DNA from: Hymenobacter polaris
Lineage (GTDB): Bacteria; Bacteroidota; Bacteroidia; Cytophagales; Hymenobacteraceae
Assembly (NCBI RefSeq): GCF_012927305.1
Contig: NZ_JABBGH010000003.1
Location: 496,001 to 560,000 of the forward strand
Direction of reading: 5' to 3'
DNA: 64,000 nucleotides
This document shows, piece by piece, positions 49,786 to 56,046 of the stretch. The translations under genes and the position numbers were made by a program. The notes below the pieces were generated by a model, which saw only the letters and a program-made list of their open reading frames with translations, searched no databases and was not told where the DNA came from. Each line of letters begins with the position of its first letter. The stretch's first letter is position 1.

Positions 49786-50568
49786 ATGAACCCGTTGCCC
49801 GACCCCGCCGATAACTCGCCGCTGGCCACGCTGCGCCAGCTGAAGGAGCTGCTTGATGCCGGCGCCATCACGCCGCAGGAATACGACACCCTGAAGCAGC
49901 GGCTGCTATTTGGCGCCGCGCCGGCCGAGCCCGCAGCCCCCAGCGCCGAAGCTGCCGCGCCAGCCAATAGTTCCGCCCCTGCTGCCGAGGTCCCGCCCAC
50001 GCCCTACCTCGACACGCCCGCCGCCCTCACGCCCGAGGCCACGCCGCTGCTCACGCCCGAGCCCGACTGGCTGGCCGCAGCCGCCCCTAGCCTGCTTACG
50101 CCCGCGAACGAGGCTGACGAAGAGCCAGGGGAAGTAGCTGAACGCCGCAATCCGCTCAACTTGGTATTCGCCATCGGGGGCCTGCTGCTCTTTTTGGGCG
50201 TCGTGGCCTACCTCACCCTGGGCCGCCCCGCCACCCCCGACGAGCACCTGACCAGCACCAGCCAGACCGCCGCCGACACCACCGCCCTAGCCCCCGAGGT
50301 AGGCCCCCAAGCCGAGCAGCTGACCCTGCCGCCCCGCACCGGGCCCGATACCGTGCGGATGGTGCCGGCCGCCGCCCCGCCGGCCGCACCAGCTACCACC
50401 GCCGCCCCCGATTCAGCGGCCACTGCCCCCGCTGCTGCCCCGGCCGCCCAGGCCCCCGCCGCCGCGACAACGCCCGCGCCAGTCGCCCCGAAAGCGGCGG
50501 CGCCCAAGCCCGCGGTGGCGCCCGCCCCCGCTGCCACCCCGGCCGATACTGCCGCTGGCAAGCCCTAG
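49786..50568 (+). CDS. SHOCT-domain membrane protein with Ala/Pro-rich tail
   Basis: A 260-residue protein. An N-terminal SHOCT-like motif (about 13-40, TLRQLKELLDAGAITPQEYD) is followed by an Ala/Pro/Thr-rich linker, one membrane segment (about 122-146, NLVFAIGGLLLFLGVVAYLTL) and a second very Ala/Pro-rich tail (PAAAPPAAPATTAAP...). SHOCT motifs mediate oligomer formation. The low-complexity tail may extend into the periplasm. The function is unknown. The TAG stop is inside CCCTAGGG. Confidence 0.75.
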   Translation: MNPLPDPADNSPLATLRQLKELLDAGAITPQEYDTLKQRLLFGAAPAEPAAPSAEAAAPANSSAPAAEVPPTPYLDTPAALTPEATPLLTPEPDWLAAAAPSLLTPANEADEEPGEVAERRNPLNLVFAIGGLLLFLGVVAYLTLGRPATPDEHLTSTSQTAADTTALAPEVGPQAEQLTLPPRTGPDTVRMVPAAAPPAAPATTAAPDSAATAPAAAPAAQAPAAATTPAPVAPKAAAPKPAVAPAPAATPADTAAGKP

Positions 50569-50675
50569 GGCCGCCCGGCTCAAGAAGATGCGCCGCCCCC
50601 TAGGGCTACTGCCCTGCCTTAAGGCGGCACGCCTGCGCCGGTGTTTGCCGCCTGGTTTCTACCTTGCTGCTGCCC

Positions 50676-51092
50676 ATGAAGCTACTCAGCGACGACCTGG
50701 TTGATACCGACGATTTTTTTGTGGAACAAGTCCACCTCACGGCCATTGTCTTCGACAATACCGATGACGTGACCGTGTGGGCCACCACCTTCCGCGGCGA
50801 CGACGCCCACTTTTTCCACCTGGCGCTGCCTTTTCACGACCTGGATACCCTGCTGCGCGTGGCCGGGGAGCGCGCCGCCGCCCTGGCCGAAGAAGTAGCC
50901 GATGCCCTAGCCACCACCGAAACCTGGCCCTGTCTGCTCGAATACACCACCGAGCAGCGTCCGCCCGTGGCCCTGCCCAGCGTGGCCCTCAAGCTGTCGG
51001 TCACCTATCCCGCCGACGCCGAGGACGAGGAAGACCCCCAGCCGCACAACATCTTCTACCTCGAAGGCATCTACGTGCGCCTAGGGCCGTGA
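50676..51092 (+). CDS. Hypothetical acidic protein
   Basis: A 138-residue acidic soluble protein starting at ATG 50676 (MKLLSDDLVDTDDFFVEQVH). It has alternating strand-like parts (LTAIVFDNTDDVTVWATTFR, HNIFYLEGIYVRLGP) and a helical stretch (RAAALAEEVADALAT). I do not recognise a family. A family A palindrome lies 69 bp after its stop. Confidence 0.6.
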   Translation: MKLLSDDLVDTDDFFVEQVHLTAIVFDNTDDVTVWATTFRGDDAHFFHLALPFHDLDTLLRVAGERAAALAEEVADALATTETWPCLLEYTTEQRPPVALPSVALKLSVTYPADAEDEEDPQPHNIFYLEGIYVRLGP

Positions 51093-51160
51093 GCGGGGGG
51101 AAGGTGGTATTTTTGCGGCAGCGTCTGTTTTAGAAGTCTGCCAAACTGCCTATATAAGTA

Positions 51161-51245
51161 CGTCATGCTGAGCTTGTCGAAGCATCTCTCCCACGCCGCC
51201 TAGGGTGCCGTTCGGTAGAGATGCTTCGGCAGGCTCAGCATGACG
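51161..51245. repeat. REP/MITE-like palindrome, family A, loop type 2
   Basis: Arms 51161-51188 and 51218-51245 (CGTCATGCTGAGCTTGTCGA to GAAGCATCTC) with two mismatches. The loop holds CCACGCCGCCTAGGG...TTCGGTAG, close to that of the 33849-33950 copy. It lies 47 bp before the esterase ATG. Confidence 0.88.
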
Positions 51246-51292
51246 TGCTTTTAAAGCGCTTTACCATCGACCTGCCTCCTAGCCGCCCGGCC

Positions 51293-52501
51293 ATGAAACC
51301 ACCGTTTACCCGCTTGCTGGCGCGCCTGCGCCGCCGCCCGCGGGTGGCGGCCCTCACGCTGCGCCTCACCAGCGTGCCGGCCAGCACGCCGGCCGGCGCT
51401 ACTATCTACCTCACGGGCTCGTGCAATGGCTGGACCACCGACGACCCCGCCTACGCCCTCGCCCACCACCCCGCCGATGGCAGTTACTCGCTAACGCTGC
51501 CGCCCGGCACCGGCACGCTGGAGTATAAGTTTTGCCGCGGCACCTGGGCCACCATCGAAACCGACGCCGACAACCGCGCCCTGCCCAACCGGCGCTACCT
51601 CTACCAGGCGCGGCGCCGCACCCTGCGCCTGCAGGTGCTGAACTGGGAGGATGAGGGCGGCGCCATTCCGCCCCGCCCGCACTCGGCCGCGCCCAACGTG
51701 CACATTCTGGCCGAAAGTTTTATTATGCCGCCGCTGCGGCGCCCCCGGCGGGTGTGGCTGTACCTGCCGCCCGACTACCACACCAGTGAGCGCCGCTACC
51801 CGGTGCTATACCTGCAAGATGGCCAGAACGTGTTCGACCAGTACACCTCCTTTGCTGGCGAGTGGGGCGTGGACGAAACCCTGAACGCGCTGCACGCCGA
51901 AGGCCGCGACCTGGGCGGCTGCCTCGTGGTAGCCGTGGATAACGGGGGCCCGCGCCGCCTCGATGAGTACTCGCCCTGGCGCAACCCGCGCAGCCGCCGC
52001 GGCGGCGAGGGCGAGCAGTACGTTGATTTTCTAGTGCATACCCTCAAGCCCTACCTCGACAAGCACTTCCGCACCCGGCCCGAGCCGGCCAGTACCGGTA
52101 TTATGGGCTCGAGTATGGGCGCCCTCATTAGCGTGTTCGCGGCGGCGCGCCACCCCGAGGTTTTCGGAAGGGTAGGGGTGTTTTCGCCGGCTTTCTGGTT
52201 TGCCGGGCAGTCGCTACTGGCCTTTTTGGTGCAGCATCCCCCTAGGGCCGATGCGCGCTTCTACTTCCTCAGTGGCACCCGCGAAGGCCCCACCATGGTG
52301 CCCCTGATGGCCGCCGTGCGCGAGGCGCTGCACGAAGCCGGCCTGCCCCTGGGGCAGCTCGCGTTCCAGGTTTTGCCCGATGGGCAGCACGCCGAGTGGT
52401 TTTGGAAGCGCGAGTTTGCTGCGGCCTACACCTGGCTTTTTGCCGCCGACTTGCCCGCGGTTTTGCCCGCCGCCAGCCCCTCGGCCATTAGCTTGGGGTA
52501 G
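51293..52501 (+). CDS. Esterase-family alpha/beta-hydrolase with N-terminal CBM48/E-set-like domain
   Basis: A 402-residue protein without a clear signal peptide (an Arg-rich start, MKPPFTRLLARLRRRPRVAA). Residues about 23-110 form an E-set/carbohydrate-binding-like domain (IYLTGSCNGWTTDDPAYALA, LEYKFCRGTWATIETD). Residues about 135-395 are an esterase-D-type hydrolase (RVWLYLPPDYHTSERRYPVL, YLQDGQNVFD, nucleophile Ser274 in MGSSMGALIS, His near QHAEWFW). Members of this group hydrolyse siderophore, feruloyl or acetyl esters. A carbohydrate ester is possible but not proven. Its last 76 bases overlap the 3' end of nth on the other strand. Confidence 0.85.
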   Translation: MKPPFTRLLARLRRRPRVAALTLRLTSVPASTPAGATIYLTGSCNGWTTDDPAYALAHHPADGSYSLTLPPGTGTLEYKFCRGTWATIETDADNRALPNRRYLYQARRRTLRLQVLNWEDEGGAIPPRPHSAAPNVHILAESFIMPPLRRPRRVWLYLPPDYHTSERRYPVLYLQDGQNVFDQYTSFAGEWGVDETLNALHAEGRDLGGCLVVAVDNGGPRRLDEYSPWRNPRSRRGGEGEQYVDFLVHTLKPYLDKHFRTRPEPASTGIMGSSMGALISVFAAARHPEVFGRVGVFSPAFWFAGQSLLAFLVQHPPRADARFYFLSGTREGPTMVPLMAAVREALHEAGLPLGQLAFQVLPDGQHAEWFWKREFAAAYTWLFAADLPAVLPAASPSAISLG

Positions 52502-53124
52502 GCGGCGCAGAAGTCGGTGAGCGGGCACGCGTGGCACTTGGGCGAGCGCGCCACGCAGATGTAGCGCCCGTGCAGAATCAGCCAGTGGTGGGCTTTGGGT
52601 ATTACTTCCTGCGGAATGTAGTTGACCAGCGCTTTTTCTACCGCCAGGGGCGTGGTGGCCGTTTTGGGCACCAGCCCCAGCCGGTGCGACACCCGAAAGA
52701 CGTGCGTATCGACGGCCATGGCGGGCTGGTTGTAGATAACCGATACCACCACGTTGGCCGTTTTGCGGCCCACGCCCGGCAGGCGCTGCAGCTCCTCGAT
52801 GGTGCTGGGCACCTCGCCCCTAAACTCGGTGTGTAGCAGGTGCCCAAGGCCCGCCAGGTGCTTGGCCTTGTTGTTGGGGTACGACACGCTGCGGATAAAC
52901 GGAAAGATGTCATCGGCCGAGGCGGCCCCTAGGGCCTCGGGCGTCGGAAACTGCGCCAGCAGCGCCGGCATCACCTGGTTCACGCGCTTGTCGGTGCACT
53001 GGGCGCTCAGTACTACGGCCACTATCAGCTCGTAGGGATTGCGGTAGGCTAGCTCAGTGCGCGGCTCGGGGTAGTTCTCGGTGAAGTACGCCAAGAAGCG
53101 GCGGAACCGTTCAGGACGGGTCAT
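52426..53124 (-). CDS. nth: endonuclease III (DNA glycosylase/AP lyase)
   Basis: A 232-residue base-excision repair enzyme that removes oxidised pyrimidines. ATG 53124 (MTRPERFRRFLAYF) is chosen; an upstream in-frame ATG would include the AT-rich palindrome. The helix-hairpin-helix LPGVGRKTANVV carries catalytic Lys121, and Asp139 lies in AVDTHVFR. The 4Fe-4S cluster Cys are 190, 197, 200 and 206 (C-x6-C-x2-C-x5-C). These positions are one off E. coli. The C-terminal tail (about 215-232, AAGKTAGKSAAKSQV) is Ala/Lys-rich and overlaps the convergent esterase gene. Confidence 0.98.
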   Translation of the reverse strand: MTRPERFRRFLAYFTENYPEPRTELAYRNPYELIVAVVLSAQCTDKRVNQVMPALLAQFPTPEALGAASADDIFPFIRSVSYPNNKAKHLAGLGHLLHTEFRGEVPSTIEELQRLPGVGRKTANVVVSVIYNQPAMAVDTHVFRVSHRLGLVPKTATTPLAVEKALVNYIPQEVIPKAHHWLILHGRYICVARSPKCHACPLTDFCAAYPKLMAEGLAAGKTAGKSAAKSQV

Positions 53125-53132
53125 TATCTGAA

Positions 53133-53228
53133 ATGTAAAAATGTGATTGGATGTGGGAAATGTAAAAATGTCTAAAAGGTTATCCCTTCGAGGCAATTAT
53201 CACATTTCCCACATTCAACCACATTTTT
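53133..53228. repeat. AT-rich inverted repeat between nth and the sigma operon
   Basis: Near-perfect arms of about 33 bp, AAATGTAAAAATGTGATTGG plus ATGTGGGAAATGT, and the complement of 53195-53228 (CACATTTCCC...TTTTTACATTC). The word AAATGTAAAAATGT is also repeated directly at 53159. It is much richer in AT than the surroundings. Confidence 0.75.
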
Positions 53229-53454
53229 ACATTCTTAAAAACGTTCGGCTGTATTGCAGGATGGTGGCCGTGGTGGCGGGCCTAGGGTTGCGGGCCAGGC
53301 CATCCAGCGTGCGCTGGGTTAGTAATATATCGGCGCAGGTTTCAGCCAACTCGGGGTCGTGCAGCAGCGCGTCCTCTATCTCCTGCTGCTCATCAGCTGG
53401 CAATTCGTTGTAAACGTAGCGAAGCAACGTCGGGTGGGGTAAGGTTTGTATCAT
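53227..53454 (-). CDS. Small protein overlapping the sigma factor gene (possible anti-sigma partner)
   Basis: A 75-residue protein whose start overlaps the end of the sigma factor gene by 62 bp. It reads MIQTLPHPTLLRYVYNELPA, DEQQEIEDALLHDPELAETC, ADILLTQRTLDGL and ends in YSRTFLRM. The 'LL.YvYnEl...e...ie.aL..D..L' pattern resembles the short N-terminal part of zinc-less anti-sigma proteins, but there is no membrane segment. Such sigma/short-gene pairs are common in Cytophagales. A role as a regulator of the sigma factor is inferred. Confidence 0.7.
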   Translation of the reverse strand: MIQTLPHPTLLRYVYNELPADEQQEIEDALLHDPELAETCADILLTQRTLDGLARNPRPATTATILQYSRTFLRM

Positions 53455-54028
53455 ACAGGAGCGAATACGCGGCCATTTTCTTCCGCAGGTTGATTAACGC
53501 ATAGCGCATTCGGCCGAGAGCGGTGTTGATGCTAACGCCGGTTGCGTCGGCAATCTCCTGAAAGCTCATGTCGCCGTAGTGGCGCATCAGCAACACCTCC
53601 TTTTGGGCGGCGGGCAGTTCCTGGATGAGTTGGCGCAGCTGCGCGTGGCTCTCCTCCCGGGTCAGCACCTCGTCGGCCGATTCTTCTGAGAGGTGTAACG
53701 AGTTCGCAAGCCCGATGTTGTCATCAAGGCTGGTTTGGGGCGCTCTTTTTGCGCGCCGAAACGCGTCGATGGCCAGGTTGTGGGCAATGCGGCACAGCCA
53801 GGAGCCGAATTTGCCCTCGTCCTGGTAGCGCCCGCTCTTGAGCGTGCGGATGGCTTTGATAAACGTATCCTGGGTGAGGTCGTTGGCGAGGTCTTCGTCG
53901 CGCACCACCAGGTGGATAGTGGTAAACACGCGGGCCTGGTGGCGCTGAAGCAACTGGGCAAAAGCCGATTCGCGGCCCGCCAGGTAGAGGTCGATGAGCG
54001 CGGAGTCGCTCGGCTGCAGGGGTTCCAT
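53393..54028 (-). CDS. ECF-type RNA polymerase sigma factor
   Basis: A 211-residue sigma-70 family factor. Region 2 (about 25-95) has RHQARVFTTIHLVVRDEDLANDLTQDTFIKA and KFGSWLCRIAHNLAIDAFRRAKR. Region 4 (about 130-185) has LIQELPAAQKEVLLMRHYGDMSFQEIADATGVSINTALGRMRYALINLRK. The C-terminus is longer than usual (to about 211). It overlaps the small gene downstream. Its promoter region (54029-54291) is shared with the divergent alpha/beta-hydrolase gene. Target genes are unknown. Confidence 0.96.
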   Translation of the reverse strand: MEPLQPSDSALIDLYLAGRESAFAQLLQRHQARVFTTIHLVVRDEDLANDLTQDTFIKAIRTLKSGRYQDEGKFGSWLCRIAHNLAIDAFRRAKRAPQTSLDDNIGLANSLHLSEESADEVLTREESHAQLRQLIQELPAAQKEVLLMRHYGDMSFQEIADATGVSINTALGRMRYALINLRKKMAAYSLLYDTNLTPPDVASLRLQRIAS

Positions 54029-54291
54029 AAAGAGCTACGGTAGAAAAAAGGGAACGTAGAGCTTTTGGTCGATAGCGAGCAGCTGAGAGAGTAAAAAGAA
54101 ATGCGGCCGATAGGGAATAGCGGAATCTGCTATAATCAAGCCAAATGTAAGTGACGGCCGCGCGCCGCACAAGGGCCAGCCGACCAAGCGCGCAAATATT
54201 TATCGATGAATTAGTGGTTTTAATCTGCTATCAACCCCAGTTGGTAGGGTGCGTACTGCGTAAGCGTACTTTTTAGCTCCTCCCTCCGTTC

Positions 54292-55014
54292 ATGCGCACA
54301 CTTCTCGCTCTGCACTATTGGGCCGGCGCCGGCCACGAGTTCAACCAACTGCTGCCCTGGCTGCCCGCCGGGTTGCGTTTGCTGGCCCCCGACTTGCCCG
54401 GCTACGGCCAGCAGCCAGTGCCACCGGGCTTCGACTTCTCAGTGGTCAGCTACGCCGATTGGGTGGCGGCCTATGTAGCAGAACAGCAGCTCGATGACTA
54501 CTACCTGCTGGGCCACAGCATGGGCGGCAAGTTTGCGCTAGCCCTGGCGGCGCGGCAGCCCCTAGGGCTGCGCGGGCTGCTGCTGCTGTCGCCCTCGCCC
54601 CCCACGCCCGAGCCCATCAGCCCCGCCGACCGGCAGGCCAGCCGCGAGGCCTGGGGCAAGCCCGAGGAGGCCGAAAAAACGTTTCGTAAGATAACTAACC
54701 GCCCGCTGCCCGAGGGCATTCGGCTGCAAGTGGTGGGCGACAACCTGCGCACCGACCACGCCGCTTGGGAAGCTTGGCTGGACCTGGGCTCGAAGGAGGA
54801 TATAACGGCGCTAATACCCAGCCTGCGCGTGCCGTGCAGCCTGCTGGTGGGCACCGACGACCGCGCTATTCCGGCCGAGGCCCAGGAAAAACAGACGCGG
54901 CCTTTACTGCCGGCTGGCTCGGCCTTTGGGCTGGTGCCGGGCGCGGGCCACCTGCTGCCCTACGAGGCGCCCGAGGAAGTAGTAAACGCCCTGCGCCCGC
55001 TGCTCGACCTATGA
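54292..55014 (+). CDS. alpha/beta-hydrolase
   Basis: A 240-residue cytoplasmic alpha/beta-hydrolase with nucleophile Ser76 in LLGHSMGGKFAL, an oxyanion turn near HYWAGAGHEF, acid Asp in LVGTDDRAIP and catalytic His in VPGAGHLLPYE. Such proteins hydrolyse esters or small ring compounds. Its stop overlaps the ATG of the GH43 gene (ATGA), so the two are translationally coupled and may act on the same esterified sugar. Specificity is unknown. Confidence 0.85.
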   Translation: MRTLLALHYWAGAGHEFNQLLPWLPAGLRLLAPDLPGYGQQPVPPGFDFSVVSYADWVAAYVAEQQLDDYYLLGHSMGGKFALALAARQPLGLRGLLLLSPSPPTPEPISPADRQASREAWGKPEEAEKTFRKITNRPLPEGIRLQVVGDNLRTDHAAWEAWLDLGSKEDITALIPSLRVPCSLLVGTDDRAIPAEAQEKQTRPLLPAGSAFGLVPGAGHLLPYEAPEEVVNALRPLLDL

Positions 55015-55955
55015 AAACGCCCCCACCCACCTTCCAGAACCCGGTGCTGGATGCCGACTTTCCTGACCCCAGCGTGCTGCTGGTGCCCGACGGCTACTAC
55101 TACGCCTACGCCACGAATACCAAGCGCAACGGCCAGATAATCAACCTGCAAATAGCCCGCTCGCTTGATTTGGTGCAGTGGGAGTACCTAGGGGAGGGCC
55201 TGCCCGAAAAGCCCGCCTGGGCCGCCCACACCCAGCGCTACTGGGCGCCCGACGTAAGCCAGCGCGCCGATGGGCGCTACCTGCTTTACTACTCCGCCCA
55301 GCCCGACGACCCGGCCGCGGGCATGGCCATTGGCGTGGCGCTGGCTGACGGGCCCCTAGGGCCCTTCCGCGACGTGGGGCAGCCGCTGCTGGCGGGTGGC
55401 CAAGGCTTTCAGAACATTGACCCTATGCGCTTTGCCGAGGGCAGCCAGCAGTGGCTGTTCTACGGCTCGGGCTTCGGGCCGCTGCGGGTGCGCGAGCTGG
55501 CCGCCGATGGGCTGAGCTTTGCGCCGGGCAGTGCCGAGCACCAGTTGGTGCAGGCGGCGGGCGGCAGTTACGGGCAGCTCGTGGAAGGCAGCTGGGTGCA
55601 CCGGCGGGGCGAGTGGTACTACCTCTTCTACTCGGGCAACAACTGCTGCTTCCCCAGCCCGCACTACGCCGTGCTGGTGGCCCGCGCCCACCACCCCGCC
55701 GGCCCCTATCAGACCCTAGGCGACGCCACCGGCACCGAGGGCACCATTCTGGTAGAAAACGACCGCTGGCTGGCCCCCGGCCACAACTCCGTCATCACCG
55801 ATGCCAGCGGGCAAGACTGGTTGCTGGCGCACGCCATCGACCGCCAGCAGCCCACCTTCGACGCCATCAACGACGAGCAGGGCTACGCCCGCCGCCCCCT
55901 GGTTCTGTGCCGCCTCGATTACTCGGCCGATGGCTGGCCGGTGGTAAGCTGGTAA
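55011..55955 (+). CDS. Cytoplasmic GH43-family glycosidase
   Basis: A 314-residue single-domain GH43 protein that begins at ATG 55011 (MKTPPPTFQNPVLDADFPDP) in an ATGA overlap with the hydrolase. It has no signal peptide. Catalytic Asp19 (FPDPSVL), a second Asp in NIDPMRF and Glu in LVEGSWVHRRGEWYYLFYSG are visible, as is GPGHNSV-like APGHNSVITD. The short form resembles arabinan or arabinosyl-oligosaccharide hydrolases (alpha-L-arabinofuranosidase). It differs from the GH43 at 19636. It would work on sugars already imported. A long palindrome follows its stop directly. Confidence 0.9.
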   Translation: MKTPPPTFQNPVLDADFPDPSVLLVPDGYYYAYATNTKRNGQIINLQIARSLDLVQWEYLGEGLPEKPAWAAHTQRYWAPDVSQRADGRYLLYYSAQPDDPAAGMAIGVALADGPLGPFRDVGQPLLAGGQGFQNIDPMRFAEGSQQWLFYGSGFGPLRVRELAADGLSFAPGSAEHQLVQAAGGSYGQLVEGSWVHRRGEWYYLFYSGNNCCFPSPHYAVLVARAHHPAGPYQTLGDATGTEGTILVENDRWLAPGHNSVITDASGQDWLLAHAIDRQQPTFDAINDEQGYARRPLVLCRLDYSADGWPVVSW

Positions 55956-56040
55956 ATGAGTAGATGAGTAAAATAGGCGGTCATGCTTATCTGACGTCCG
56001 CTTGTCGAAGCATGACCGCCTATTTTACTCATCTACTCAT
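55956..56040. terminator. Bidirectional terminator-like palindrome with perfect 33-bp arms
   Basis: Arms 55956-55988 and 56008-56040 (ATGAGTAGATGAGTAAAATA and so on, with GCGGTCATGCTT) and a 19-base loop that contains CGTCCGCTTGTCG, a word from the family A arms. It starts one base after the GH43 stop and ends 6 bp before the patatin stop, between convergent genes. Confidence 0.85.
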
Positions 56041-56046
56041 CTACCA

